Shown here: one piece after another, positions 27,303 to 37,142 of the stretch
How the letters are laid out: every line of letters begins with the position of its first letter
How positions within the stretch are numbered: position 1 is the first letter of the stretch
Assembly: GCA_004296455.1 (NCBI GenBank)
Contig: AP018280.1
Coordinates: forward strand, 4,464,001-4,528,000
Source: Calothrix sp. NIES-4101
Lineage (GTDB): Bacteria; Cyanobacteriota; Cyanobacteriia; Cyanobacteriales; Nostocaceae
DNA: 64,000 nt
Direction of reading: 5' to 3'
The notes under the pieces: model-generated
What the model was told of the DNA's origin: nothing
Database searches by the model: none
What the model saw: the letters and a program-made list of their open reading frames with translations, nothing else
Program-made: the position numbers and the translations under genes

Positions 27303-28259
27303 ATGACCAAATTACCTAAACGTACCAAGTCTCAAAAGATTGGTACAAGTGCAGCGGATCTACTCAGTTATGTTTTTGCTGAATTTTGCAACGTTATTCC
27401 TGTCCCACAAGAGAGAGATTTGGGCATCGACTTCATCTGTGAAGTTATGCAGGATGAGTATCCTACAGGAAAGTTGTTTAATATTCAGTGTAAAGGGAAA
27501 GAAGAAGCAAAAGTAGAAATTGATTCAATTACAGTTCCTATTAAAGTTGCAACCCTCAATTACTGGTTGCTTCAACCAAATCCAACATTCTTAATTGTCG
27601 TTGATTGTCAAAACGCTTGCTTTTATTGGTCTTTCCCACAAGATTTTCTCTGCTCACTTCATAATAAAAATTGGCAAGAACAACAAACAGTCTCAATTCG
27701 GGTTCCTATCCAAAATCAATTTGGTCAGAATATAAATATCTTACCCACCCAAATAGTTTCAATAGTTAATTCAAATGCATCTGTAACTCCTAAAAATGGC
27801 GATTACCTTGGAACATTGACACTTGGAGATGCCATTGATAGAGCAGCCATTGATTATGGATTGTATGTATTTAAATCGCCCTTCCATCGACCTTTTCAGT
27901 ATATAGGGATGACTATAGCTAATGCAGCAAGGGTGGTCAACGCTAAACCCAATCAAGCAGGCAATATTATCGTTGAGTCTGAGGAGGCTCATATGCTATT
28001 AGAGGCAGAAGGCAATTTTATTAATTATGTAGATATTGAGTTGAAAAAGACTGCACCTTGGAGTCAGAAGCGACCGTTTAATTCTAAGGCAATTTTAGGA
28101 GTACTTAGTATTAACCCAGCAGAGTTAGAACTAGCTCGTAAACAGACCGACTTTCATACGTATTATGATCATAAGAGAAAGTTAAAGATCGGTGTATCTT
28201 GTCAGTATGATGGCGCACCATTATCTGTGGGGTTTAGCAGTAAATATTATGGGGCGTAG
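27303..28259 (+). CDS. DUF4365-domain protein, nuclease-like
   Basis: 318 aa. The N-terminal DUF4365 region has ERDLGIDFICEV and then FNIQCKGKEEAKVE, matching the D...QxK pattern of PD-(D/E)XK nuclease folds. The segment LNYWLLQPNPTFLIVVD is also typical of the family. The C-terminal half is not recognised. DUF4365 proteins are often found in mobile or defence regions. It follows the toxin-antitoxin remnant directly, as though that module had been cut when this gene arrived. Confidence 0.75.
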   Translation: MTKLPKRTKSQKIGTSAADLLSYVFAEFCNVIPVPQERDLGIDFICEVMQDEYPTGKLFNIQCKGKEEAKVEIDSITVPIKVATLNYWLLQPNPTFLIVVDCQNACFYWSFPQDFLCSLHNKNWQEQQTVSIRVPIQNQFGQNINILPTQIVSIVNSNASVTPKNGDYLGTLTLGDAIDRAAIDYGLYVFKSPFHRPFQYIGMTIANAARVVNAKPNQAGNIIVESEEAHMLLEAEGNFINYVDIELKKTAPWSQKRPFNSKAILGVLSINPAELELARKQTDFHTYYDHKRKLKIGVSCQYDGAPLSVGFSSKYYGA

Positions 28260-28347
28260 AGTAAACAATATAATTATGTTGTGTTGAACGAATAATACAA
28301 GCGATGCGACCCAGGAACTACTATGCGATCGCATTCCCCAAACAAAA

Positions 28348-29574
28348 TCACCGTCCACCAGGATTAGCAGATGGAGGGGGAAGCCAAGGACTACTACCCG
28401 CAAATCGCACATCCCCATCTAAACGACTGTGGAAAGTAAACAAAGTTGAATTACTTTCCATCAAACTAATTCTCCAACCGAGAACTGGGGTTTTTTCACA
28501 AGCGGGTTTAGTGATAGTCACACCTAAACAAGTATCATCCCAAGTTACCAGTTCAGCCCAATGTAACCGAAAATTACTCTTAGGTTTCCCAGTTTGCACG
28601 GATGCAGCTTTGATAGCTTCCTCGACAAGATAGGACGGAACACTTTTGGGAGCATCAAATTCAAACCCGTTCTTAGTTGCGTAATATACCCATTGCTGTT
28701 TGAGTGATGAAACCAGCACTTTCCAACCAAACACATTATCCCGAACTGGAACTGCTCCCTGTATCGGTCTAGAGGGGCCATCCCCACCATAATTAGACCA
28801 TTGCAAAGTTTGAACTTGATCAACTTTCCAAGCCGAACGCTGGGTTTGGGAACGTTTCGCGACATCAGATAATATATCAGCGTTTAATTTCTGGGATAAA
28901 TTACCCACACTCGCAAGCAAATCCAGTTCCACTATCTTCCCATCCAAATCGCTGCGATATACCCATTGTGATGGTTCCTTTCCATTTGAGCGATCGCTTT
29001 TAAGTTTGATCAACCATCCAGGGGTTTTTGTCGAGTGACAACGTCGGTCTGTTTTGGCAAGTTCTAAACAATTATTTTTCCATACCTGTGGCTCCACTGA
29101 TACAACTTTGATTGTTCCTACAGGTGGTTCGCTGAGTAAGGTAACATTGCTAATTGCTTTTTGTCTCACATCATTAGGTAAGCTTTGTAACCAATTGACG
29201 CGAAAATTATTACGCAAGCTTTTGGGTGAAACCGCATGGTATAACCAACTTTGCTTACCAGCAACAACCCTGACAGTCCAACCTGTGTAACCAATTTTCT
29301 GACATTTCTCATTTTTAGCTGGCAGATTCAAACAACTATCAAATATTTTCGACTCTACCCGTGCAACCCGCACATTAGACAGCTTCAAATTTAACCGTTT
29401 CGCCATATTTTGACGAAGTTGTAAGATAACAGATTTAGGTATCTCTGGTACTTTTAACGAGGGTTGCGCTTGAGATAATTTACTGGAAGTCGAAGCAAAA
29501 GTATGTTGGTATGTATAAGGAATAGCCAGCGTTAAGCTGCCTACTATTGTCAAAATAGTAGCTTTCAGCGTCAT
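28348..29574 (-). CDS. Secreted protein with repeated Cys-containing modules
   Basis: 408 aa. The N-terminus (LKATILTIVGSLTLAIPYTY) is a signal-peptide-like hydrophobic stretch. The rest is built from about four diverged copies of a module. Copy 1 has ESKIFDSCLNLPAKNEKCQK; copy 2 has VWKNNCLELAKTDRRCHS and GWLIKLK; copy 3 lacks the Cys pair but keeps VFGWKVLVSS; copy 4 has TWDDTCLGVTITKPACEK and GWRISLMES. Copies 2 and 4 end in SDLDG or SRLDG. The two Cys per copy probably form a disulfide outside the cytoplasm. Similar repeats occur in cyanobacterial proteins of unknown role. It ends in a Pro/Gly-rich tail. Confidence 0.7.
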   Translation of the reverse strand: MTLKATILTIVGSLTLAIPYTYQHTFASTSSKLSQAQPSLKVPEIPKSVILQLRQNMAKRLNLKLSNVRVARVESKIFDSCLNLPAKNEKCQKIGYTGWTVRVVAGKQSWLYHAVSPKSLRNNFRVNWLQSLPNDVRQKAISNVTLLSEPPVGTIKVVSVEPQVWKNNCLELAKTDRRCHSTKTPGWLIKLKSDRSNGKEPSQWVYRSDLDGKIVELDLLASVGNLSQKLNADILSDVAKRSQTQRSAWKVDQVQTLQWSNYGGDGPSRPIQGAVPVRDNVFGWKVLVSSLKQQWVYYATKNGFEFDAPKSVPSYLVEEAIKAASVQTGKPKSNFRLHWAELVTWDDTCLGVTITKPACEKTPVLGWRISLMESNSTLFTFHSRLDGDVRFAGSSPWLPPPSANPGGR

Positions 29575-29793
29575 AGAAAATATATAGATAAATATGACTG
29601 AGATGACGCAGACTAGATAAACTTAGTTGCCATTAAATTTTTCAGCGATCGCCTGCTTGAATTTCTAAAGGCATTTTTATTTTGGATTTATAGAGTAACT
29701 AGTTAGGATAATTTCGCTTTCCGTAGGGTAGATACGCAGAGAGATTTTCACAACTAATTGAGGATGACTATAGTAGGTAGTAGAAATTACGAA

Positions 29794-30822
29794 TTACGAA
29801 TTACTTTTATTCTGATAAAGTAACCAAATGAATAGAGGAGAACCAATAAGTGCAGTGACAGAACCGACAGGTAATTCGATCGCACCAAGTCGAGAAAGTA
29901 AATCTGCAAACATTAATAACCAAGCTCCACCCAAAGCTGATAATGGTAGTAAAATTCGGTGGTCATTACCAACCATTAAACGAATTCCGTGGGGAACTAC
30001 CAAACCGATGAAACCCACCAACCCACTCACACTAACCGCTCCTGCTGCAAGTAAAGTCGCTACTGCTGCGACCAGAAAACGCGATCGCACTAAGTTTACA
30101 CCCAATCCCACCGCCAAATCATCACCCAATGCCAGCAAATTTAAAGAGCGTGCTAGCAAACACCCAGCAATTAGAGCAATAATTACATAGGGTGCTGCGG
30201 TTGTCACTTCCTTCCAACCTCTTCCATTCAAGCTCCCGATTAGCCAGTTCAATGCTTGCTGAATTTGTCCATCTTCCGCAAGCAAAAGCAAGGTACTTTG
30301 AACAGCACCAAATAATGAACTCACCGCAACTCCACCTAAAATTAACCTTTCTACAGAAATTTTATTACCAGAACGACCAAGAAAAATTACGATAGCCGTC
30401 GTCATAATTGCACCAATCCAAGCTGCCAGGGGAATCCAAGCCTGAAAAACTTGCAACACTACCATCACAATCACAACTAATCCCGCACCTGCCGAAATCC
30501 CCAAAATAAAAGGGTCTGCGAGACTATTCCGTAACATTCCCTGCAATAATGCCCCAGACATCCCCAAAGCCGAACCCACTATCATCGCTGCCAAAATACG
30601 GGGAATACGCAAATCCCAAAGTATCGTTTGTTGAAGCTGCTCACCTTGCCGCAGTAGCGCTTGTAACATTTGCTGGAAACTTAGAGGGACTGCTCCCTGG
30701 GAAAGTGATAGTAGCAGTGTTAGAAAAAGTCCCAGCAGAAGAAATACAACAGCCAATAATACGCGATGCTTTGTTAAAACTGCTAGAGTTTGCTTGCGAA
30801 AGGAGGATGGTAACATATTCAT
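29794..30822 (-). CDS. FecCD-family iron-siderophore ABC transporter permease
   Basis: 342 aa with about nine to ten membrane segments. The family signature LRIPRILAAMIVGSALGMSG, followed by LLQGMLRNSLADPFILGIS, is clear, and the coupling-helix region GLVGFIGLVVPHGIRLMVG is present. It is the third gene of a minus-strand unit after the substrate-binding protein and another permease (31 bp gap). No ATP-binding subunit follows; downstream is 219 bp of spacer and then the secreted repeat protein. Confidence 0.92.
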   Translation of the reverse strand: MNMLPSSFRKQTLAVLTKHRVLLAVVFLLLGLFLTLLLSLSQGAVPLSFQQMLQALLRQGEQLQQTILWDLRIPRILAAMIVGSALGMSGALLQGMLRNSLADPFILGISAGAGLVVIVMVVLQVFQAWIPLAAWIGAIMTTAIVIFLGRSGNKISVERLILGGVAVSSLFGAVQSTLLLLAEDGQIQQALNWLIGSLNGRGWKEVTTAAPYVIIALIAGCLLARSLNLLALGDDLAVGLGVNLVRSRFLVAAVATLLAAGAVSVSGLVGFIGLVVPHGIRLMVGNDHRILLPLSALGGAWLLMFADLLSRLGAIELPVGSVTALIGSPLFIWLLYQNKSNS

Positions 30823-30853
30823 ACTTCAATTAGAGTGAAAGTAAAGCTACTAT

Positions 30854-31951
30854 TTAATTTGCATAATACCGTCGTAAAATCACCCAGGAAACGACAGGAG
30901 TTCCAATCAGAGCAGTCACTGAATTAAGTGGTAAAGTCATTTGGTTTCCTGGTGACATGCACAATAAATCGGCAAACAACGCCAAAATTGCCCCCATTAT
31001 CATCACCGCAGGGACTAAAATATGATGGTCGCAGCTATTAAACATACTCCTGCAAAGATGGGGAACAGCCACACCCAGAAATGCGATCGGTCCGCAAAAT
31101 GCTGTGATTACACCTGCTAATATTGAAGCACTTGTAATTACCCAAAATCTTGTTCTTTTCAAGTTTAAGCCTAGAGTTAAAGCGTAGGAATCACCCACCA
31201 ACAGAACATTCAACGGTTTCGACAACACGGCAGCAACCACCAACCCCAATAACACCACACCCGCCAAAACTGGCATTTGTTTCCAAGTCACCCCTGCAAA
31301 GCTGCCAAAAGTCCATTGCAGATATGTTTGGATTTGCTGGCTATTGCTAAATTGTAACAAAATGCTAACTAATGCACTCGTCCCATATCCAAACAACAAC
31401 CCCAAAATTAATAGCGTGATTGTATCTTGAACCCGACGGGACACAAGTAACACCAATCCGAGCACAGCAGCAGCACCCAAGCTCGATGCCAACGCCAAAC
31501 TTAAATCACCAAAAACACCCAACGTTTGAAAAACTGTCCCTGCACCAACAAAATTTGCCGTCAACACAACCAAAGCAACACCCAACGAAGCACCTGAACT
31601 AATTCCTAACACAAAAGGTCCCGCAAGTGGATTTCTAAAAATAGTTTGCATCTGTAACCCACTCACCCCCAAAGCAGCACCAGCAAGCATAGCAGTAACA
31701 GCTTTCGGTAATCTAAACTGAAAAATAATATTCGTCCAACTAACCTTTTGTGCATCCCCACCAAACAAAACCTTAACAACGTCACCAATAGGAATTGGCA
31801 CCGAACCAAGAGCAATATCTAACAAAAAAACTAAAATCAGCACCCCAATTAGTAATACAAAAAATAAATATTTTCTACTTCTTAAATACTTCCGATTACA
31901 ATCTGATATATTCTTAATTATGTACATATATATCTCTCTGTGCCTTTGCAC
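30854..31951 (-). CDS. FecCD-family iron-siderophore ABC transporter permease (second)
   Basis: 365 aa from the ATG at 31951, or 357 aa from 31927, where AGAGAG lies 8 bp upstream. It has the signature FRLPKAVTAMLAGAALGVSG, then LQMQTIFRNPLAGPFVLGIS, and GPIAFLGVAVPHLCRSMF. The two permeases would pair as a heterodimer in the membrane. It follows the binding-protein gene by 15 bp. Iron supply is relevant to nitrogenase, but nothing in the sequence links expression to nif. Confidence 0.92.
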   Translation of the reverse strand: MQRHREIYMYIIKNISDCNRKYLRSRKYLFFVLLIGVLILVFLLDIALGSVPIPIGDVVKVLFGGDAQKVSWTNIIFQFRLPKAVTAMLAGAALGVSGLQMQTIFRNPLAGPFVLGISSGASLGVALVVLTANFVGAGTVFQTLGVFGDLSLALASSLGAAAVLGLVLLVSRRVQDTITLLILGLLFGYGTSALVSILLQFSNSQQIQTYLQWTFGSFAGVTWKQMPVLAGVVLLGLVVAAVLSKPLNVLLVGDSYALTLGLNLKRTRFWVITSASILAGVITAFCGPIAFLGVAVPHLCRSMFNSCDHHILVPAVMIMGAILALFADLLCMSPGNQMTLPLNSVTALIGTPVVSWVILRRYYAN

Positions 31952-31966
31952 GACATTTTTCCAACC

Positions 31967-33196
31967 TTAATCGACACGACGATAAAAAACTAACTCATGC
32001 TGTGGTAAAACATCCGGGTGAAAAATTTTAATTAAATCCGATAAAACCACATCAGGATTACTAACACCCCCCTCCCAATAATCATTTCCTCCACCTTCAT
32101 TCACACGCAAATTATTATTAAAAAGATTGCCATTTTTAACAGCTTTAAAATTACCATAACGACTATCTTCAGCTAAAACCTCTTTTTTAGACTTCCATTT
32201 CTGACTAAGATTCAACCAAAAATCAGCATTTGTTGCCTGATCGATAATTGCCTCAAAAGACAAAGGTAAACTTCCCGAAGACTGCTCATGACTCCAAAGG
32301 TAATTTGCCCCCGCATCCTCTAAATACTTGGCTGCATAACTATTACCGCCTGGCATATACCAAGTACCTTTAAAATTAAATCCTACAAACACACTTGGAC
32401 GTGATTTCACATTTTTTACCTTAGTTGCGATCGCATCATATTTCTTGGCTACTTCCCCAAATATTTGTTCCGCTTCCTTCTCCTTATTAAAGAATAAAGC
32501 TGAAAATTTCAACCATTCACTTCTACCTAAAGGTGAATCTTCGATATATTCAGCATTGATTGCCACCTTTAAACCGGCTTCTAACAACTTTGCATAATTA
32601 TCGCTTTCCGCATTTCCAGTTCCATAAGTTGTAATCAAATCTGGATTAAGTTCTAATATTTTTTCAATATTAACGTTGGGATTATTGCCAACATTTGTGA
32701 TTTTACTTAACTTGATTTTTTTTACTACTTCGGAGGTGTTGACATTTTTAGTATCACTGACACCAACTAATTTATCTACTACTCCTAACTTCGCTAAATG
32801 GGGTAAATGGGTTGTAGAAAGGGAAACCACAGAATTAACTGGTACAGTGATTATTTGGGAGTTTGGAATATTTTTTTGAATATCTTTTGGTGCAGGAGTA
32901 CCACATTGAACTAAAACATATTTAAAAGCACTTTTCGCATCTTTCCAAGGATTATTAATTGTAATTACTTTATAGTTTTGATGATATTCCACATCAAAAC
33001 CTTTAGCACGGGTAATACGAACTTTATCGGGAAAATAATCGCGGTTAACATCGTACTCTTGCACGCAACCTGCATTAAGAGCAGATTTTTCAGGATTATT
33101 TATTTTAGGGCTTTGGCAGGCAATGATTAATATGGAAATAATAAATATATTGAAAATTAAATGAATTAGTTTTGAATGCCGTAATTTATATATCAC
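31967..33196 (-). CDS. Iron-siderophore ABC transporter substrate-binding lipoprotein
   Basis: 409 aa. The N-terminus IHLIFNIFIISILIIACQSP has a lipobox (IIAC) for lipid attachment. The body has the class III periplasmic-binding fold: STTHLPHLAKLGVVDKLVGV, NVEKILELNPDLITTYG and VFVGFNFKGTWYMPGGNSYA. The apparent start is GTG at 33196. It is longer than average because of an N-terminal extension of about 90 residues (NRDYFPDKVRITRAKGFDVE onward) seen in some FepB/BtuF-like cyanobacterial proteins. It leads the operon with two permeases. Confidence 0.9.
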   Translation of the reverse strand: MIYKLRHSKLIHLIFNIFIISILIIACQSPKINNPEKSALNAGCVQEYDVNRDYFPDKVRITRAKGFDVEYHQNYKVITINNPWKDAKSAFKYVLVQCGTPAPKDIQKNIPNSQIITVPVNSVVSLSTTHLPHLAKLGVVDKLVGVSDTKNVNTSEVVKKIKLSKITNVGNNPNVNIEKILELNPDLITTYGTGNAESDNYAKLLEAGLKVAINAEYIEDSPLGRSEWLKFSALFFNKEKEAEQIFGEVAKKYDAIATKVKNVKSRPSVFVGFNFKGTWYMPGGNSYAAKYLEDAGANYLWSHEQSSGSLPLSFEAIIDQATNADFWLNLSQKWKSKKEVLAEDSRYGNFKAVKNGNLFNNNLRVNEGGGNDYWEGGVSNPDVVLSDLIKIFHPDVLPQHELVFYRRVD

Positions 33197-33301
33197 CTTG
33201 CTTCAGCTCCCTTTGCTTATAAATATGAATAAAGACATAATAAATGTTGTCAGTTGAAGATAGCGTGAAGTAAAAGCTGATAGATTGGTTCAAACTGGTA
33301 A

Positions 33302-33598
33302 CTAAGAATACAAAATTAAATATATATCTATCATTCTTTGTTGGTAATGACTAATCCATCCTAAAAATTCGTCATAGCTGTCGCCAAATTGTAATTTAAC
33401 AATTTCCTGGGAGTAGGAAAGAGTTTGCCTGAGATGTTTACGTTCATGATTACCCATCAACACGATGGTATTGGGACGATTTTTGAGAAAATCATACACC
33501 TTGACTGAATCAGACCCGCGATCAACAATATCCCCCAAGGAGACTAAAGCGTTATTTGGAGTTGCTGAATCAAAGTATGAATCATACGATCGCTTCAA
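33302..33598 (-). pseudogene. Calcineurin-like metallophosphatase fragment
   Basis: 98 codons with two of the metallophosphoesterase motifs: LVSLGDIVDRGSDSVKVYDF (GDxVDRG) and TIVLMGNHERKHLRQT (GNHE). The first motif (GDxHG) and the C-terminal His motifs are missing, so the enzyme cannot be complete. Homologues are about 200-250 aa. It is a remnant between the iron transporter and the recombinase at the right end of nifH element 1. Confidence 0.75.
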
Positions 33599-33743
33599 AT
33601 TTGCGAATGTATAACGCCCACAGCGCCTCTGAACCGTACTTAAGATAATAGATTACGAGTTTCGGAACGAAGAAAAGTGATCGCTGCTAACAGAATTTCT
33701 CAGGCGAGCAATTAACCTGGAATCAGAACGCCACAGAAATATA

Positions 33744-33995
33744 ATGCAGCAAGAAACAGTACCCCAAATTCTCTTGAGAACCGCGCTACGATTTCATCAA
33801 ATTAAGGACTTGTCATCTCCTCAGATTAAGGAATTGATGCCATTAAGTGAGGTTGAATTTCAGAAGCGTCTGGGAGAGATTCGTTCACAAGATAGTTCCC
33901 CCAGAGCATCAGGTTCTCAAATCTCCAAGTCAGACCCGCAAAAAAACGGTCAAAATCTTGCCGTTAGCAACGATAACCTTTTCCACCAGTTCTAA
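33744..33995 (+). CDS. Small ORF facing the nifH element 1 recombinase (candidate excision factor)
   Basis: 83 codons. The N-terminal part reads MQQETVPQILLRTALRFHQI and continues with a possible helix-turn-helix (LSSPQIKELMPLSEVEFQKR); the tail is polar. It runs towards the recombinase and overlaps its 3' end by 66 bp. The pattern V-x-x-I-L-L-x-x-A-x-R-[FY] is shared with the ORF at 36984-37142 next to the third recombinase, and the start region resembles the ORF at 15009. A role as recombination directionality factor is inferred from position and this weak similarity only. The last third, within the overlap, may be a by-product of the recombinase sequence. Confidence 0.45.
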   Translation: MQQETVPQILLRTALRFHQIKDLSSPQIKELMPLSEVEFQKRLGEIRSQDSSPRASGSQISKSDPQKNGQNLAVSNDNLFHQF

Positions 33996-35276
33996 ATACA
34001 CCTTGCGCTTGTCGGAGTTGGGCAAATTTTCCCAATATTTGAGGTCGCTAAAAGTTGCCCTTAATATATCCACCAAATCGGCATCGCAGACTGTTTTGGT
34101 GGCTTGTTGCTGTCGGAGTCGTTCGATTTCTGTGGTTGTTTGGGCGATCGCAGCTTTGATAATTTCATTTTCAGGCATAGATTTGAGATTTTGCAATTGT
34201 TGCCTCAAGTCGATCACCTCTGGAAGTTCCTGCTCGTTTTCAACTGCGGAAGCTGTGAGTATAGCTATTTCCTGCATACGCTTAGTAAGAGCATCATCTA
34301 CTGATGCCATGATGTCGGGTAAGTATGTAGCTTGAGCATTGGTACAAAAAGAATTGCCTTGGATGTCATGTTGCTTGCATCGTACCCGGTAAGTTGCCCA
34401 TTGGCGTTTGAGAATAAAGCATTTATAACCGCAACAACCGCAGATTAATTGTCCTTGGAGGGGTAATGGTTCTTTCATCTCCTTATTTACCCCATATGCA
34501 AATCGCGTTCTATTTTCTTGCAAACGTCGCTGTATATTTCGATATGTCGTCTCGGAAATCATCGGGGTATGGGTGTTTTGGTGAACTTCCCATTTTTCGG
34601 GATGATTGAGATTTTCTCGCATTCCGTAGGCAGTGTGTCCTCGTAACACAGGGTTAGTCATCCAGTACCGCAGTCCTGGGAGAGTCCATTTTTTGCCAAA
34701 CTCCGACAGCGAATAATTTGCAGTACTCCGCAATGTGGCGTTATCGCTAAGGAAGAAATTAATGATTGCGATCGCTTTGTCCCAATTCTCCGGATCGGGC
34801 GCGTATTTCTCATTTACCCGAATCAAACCAAACGGTGGTTTTGGTGCTGCTTTTTTCTGCTCTCGAAAATATGCCATCCCATGCTTAATCCGACTCGACA
34901 GTAACCGACTTTCAAATTCGGCTAATTGGGACATTTGAGAAGCGCTAAACCATCCAAACGGACTGGAAACATCATCGATAGGTGCATCTAAAATATTTAA
35001 CTTGATACCCAAAACCTCAAATGTTTTCAGGGTTTTATGGGCAGTGATGACACTCCGAGCCAAGCGATCGATGCGGGTTATGATTACCTCAGTTACCTCA
35101 CCTTTCTTACACAATTCCAGCATCTGATTAAATTGGGTGCGTGAGTCCTTCCGTCCCGATTCTACATCTGCAAAAATCAAAATAGCACCCGCACGTTTTA
35201 CCCGTTCGGTTTGTTGATTCAAAGCGTCAGTTTCCGATTGCTCGACGGTTGAAACCCTTACATAACCTATCTTCAT
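33930..35276 (-). CDS. Large serine recombinase of nifH element 1 (XisF type)
   Basis: 448 aa. The catalytic Ser lies in IGYVRVSTVEQSETDALNQQ, followed by VIITRIDRLARSVITAHKTL, the resolvase core. The recombinase domain includes PPFGLIRVNEKYAP. A zinc ribbon has ICGCCGYKCFILKRQ and further Cys in RCKQHDIQGNSFC, and a C-terminal coiled region follows (about residues 330-400). The ATG at 35276 is 35 bp from the ACTCAA core at 35311, and the gene reads inward. It probably excises the 14.6-kb element. Its promoter must lie in the 35 bp or in the adjacent nifH DNA, so excision would separate gene and promoter. Confidence 0.92.
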   Translation of the reverse strand: MKIGYVRVSTVEQSETDALNQQTERVKRAGAILIFADVESGRKDSRTQFNQMLELCKKGEVTEVIITRIDRLARSVITAHKTLKTFEVLGIKLNILDAPIDDVSSPFGWFSASQMSQLAEFESRLLSSRIKHGMAYFREQKKAAPKPPFGLIRVNEKYAPDPENWDKAIAIINFFLSDNATLRSTANYSLSEFGKKWTLPGLRYWMTNPVLRGHTAYGMRENLNHPEKWEVHQNTHTPMISETTYRNIQRRLQENRTRFAYGVNKEMKEPLPLQGQLICGCCGYKCFILKRQWATYRVRCKQHDIQGNSFCTNAQATYLPDIMASVDDALTKRMQEIAILTASAVENEQELPEVIDLRQQLQNLKSMPENEIIKAAIAQTTTEIERLRQQQATKTVCDADLVDILRATFSDLKYWENLPNSDKRKVYLELVEKVIVANGKILTVFLRV

Positions 35277-35306
35277 TTTTATTTGTGGTACTATCTACAT
35301 CAATAA

Positions 35307-35597
<291 letters not shown>

Positions 35598-35649
35598 TAA
35601 ATAACTCAAACATATACTATGATTGGGAAATCGTCTTTTTGCACTTGTA

Positions 35650-37059
35650 ATGCGGGATTTATCAAGAGCATTGGGTTATTGTCGAGTTTCCACCCAAAGA
35701 CAGCATACGGAAGGACATGGGTTGGAGCGTTATATCGACAGATTGAAGCAATATGGTTTAAGTGATGAACAAATCCATTGGGATATTGAATCGGGTGCTA
35801 GCGAGAAGCGTCAAGGATATAATCGGGTGTTGGAATTGGTGCGATCGCGCCAAATTGATCAAATTATCGTGCCCTGTTTTGATAGATTCACGCGATCGGC
35901 TTTGGGCTGGGAAGTTGCCCGTCAGGAGTTACAAGCATTTGGGGTGGAGTTGGTATTTCTCGAAGGTGGCAGTTTAGACTTAGAAACACCAGAGGGGTTA
36001 TTTACCAGTCGGATATTAGCAGCGATGTCTGCACAGGTTCGGGATAAAAATAAATACAACGCTACCCAAGGACATCGGTATTTTCAAGAGAAAAGGAAGA
36101 TTTACCAAGCCATATTTGGTTTCATCAAAGATGGGGATAGTGTGATTCCCAATACTAAGCAATATCGGAATACCAATAAAACCCATGCAGATATTGCTCG
36201 TGAATGTGTGTCCATGTTTATTGAGTCAGGGGAATTATCGAACACTATTAGAAGACTAACTCAGAAATATGGATTAGAGCGGGTTGGTAAGTATAAATTT
36301 GAAGATTTTCCCAGAGATGTGTCCTCATTCCGTCGATGGCTAGAAAACCCGCAATTATGTGGAATGATTTGCTATTACCCATTCGACTCAGAGAAAAGAT
36401 TAATTCTAGAATCAGACCATGAGGGGATTATATCGATCGCCCAACATCAGCAAATCATCCAAATTTTATCTACCCATCCCTGTGGTAGACGTAAATATAT
36501 CACAAATCCCTTGGTAGGCTTGTGTAAATGCGCTCAGTGCGGTTCGACAATGGAAAAGCGATCGTCACAAATCAATGGCAAAATCTACGAATACTTAAAG
36601 TGTCCAGGTGCTTATCCAAAACCAAGTCAACCGAAAAAATGTAGCGTACGTACTTATTTTCGCTTAGAAGTTGCGATCGATGTAGCGATTCAAGCATTAA
36701 AGGAAAAAACAGAAACCATCGCCGATCAAATGCCAGTCGAAACCACAGAGGTAGTGCCAGTCGAAGTAATAGAGTTGCAACAGCAAATTATCAAGCTGAA
36801 GCAACTAAATGACCCCGATTTTCACAGCACGATCGCTATTAAACAACAAAAATTAGAAAGTTTAATCAAAGCCTCAGAGCTAAATGTAGTTGCTGATGCC
36901 AGCAGAACCCAAGTTTTGCGTGGCATTGCCATGAGCGAGGGGTTTTGGAAAGTTGTCACTAGGGAAGAATTAACTGCAATCTTTCACGAATTAGTCGAGG
37001 AAGTGCTTTGTTCACTGGTAGGGGGAACACAATTCTTCTCTGTGCGACTCAAAATTTGA
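35650..37059 (+). CDS. Large serine recombinase of the second nifH element
   Basis: 469 aa from the ATG at 35650 (a frame start at 35623 is too close to the junction and has no site). The catalytic Ser is in ALGYCRVSTQRQHTEGHGLE, followed by IIVPCFDRFTRSALGWEVAR. The zinc ribbon reads CKCAQCGSTMEKRSS with later Cys in LKCPGAYPKPSQ and KKCSV, and a coiled-coil-like segment (VIELQQQIIKLKQL) follows. It differs strongly from the other two recombinases and contains an unusual spacing after the Ser motif. Unlike those, it is on the nif strand, so nif transcription from upstream could read into it. Confidence 0.92.
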   Translation: MRDLSRALGYCRVSTQRQHTEGHGLERYIDRLKQYGLSDEQIHWDIESGASEKRQGYNRVLELVRSRQIDQIIVPCFDRFTRSALGWEVARQELQAFGVELVFLEGGSLDLETPEGLFTSRILAAMSAQVRDKNKYNATQGHRYFQEKRKIYQAIFGFIKDGDSVIPNTKQYRNTNKTHADIARECVSMFIESGELSNTIRRLTQKYGLERVGKYKFEDFPRDVSSFRRWLENPQLCGMICYYPFDSEKRLILESDHEGIISIAQHQQIIQILSTHPCGRRKYITNPLVGLCKCAQCGSTMEKRSSQINGKIYEYLKCPGAYPKPSQPKKCSVRTYFRLEVAIDVAIQALKEKTETIADQMPVETTEVVPVEVIELQQQIIKLKQLNDPDFHSTIAIKQQKLESLIKASELNVVADASRTQVLRGIAMSEGFWKVVTREELTAIFHELVEEVLCSLVGGTQFFSVRLKI

Positions 37060-37142
37060 TTCCGTTCTGCTTCCGTCAGAGAGGCTAAGTACCTCTCTGC
37101 TACTGTTAACAGGATATCTGCTACTTTTTTAGAAATTGTCAT
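36984..37142 (-). CDS. Small ORF facing the second nifH recombinase (candidate excision factor)
   Basis: 52 codons, from ATG 37142 to TGA 36986-36984. It begins MTISKKVADILLTVAERYLA, has SLTEAERNQILSRTEKN, and ends in a Ser/Thr-rich tail. It converges on the recombinase and overlaps its 3' end by 76 bp. V7-x-x-I10-L11-L12-x-x-A15-x-R17-Y18 matches V6-x-x-I9-L10-L11-x-x-A14-x-R16-F17 of the ORF at 33744. The bases CAGAACA before the ATG also occur before the ORF at 15009. A directionality factor is proposed from the position; direct evidence is lacking. Confidence 0.45.
   Translation of the reverse strand: MTISKKVADILLTVAERYLASLTEAERNQILSRTEKNCVPPTSEQSTSSTNS

Noticed and set aside
35604-35609. 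A third ACTCAA just inside the second nifH element
   Set aside because: A 6-base match is expected by chance and it does not join nifH in frame with either junction.
35623-35649. Longer N-terminus for the third recombinase
   Set aside because: No ribosome site, and the resolvase domain starts right after the ATG at 35650.
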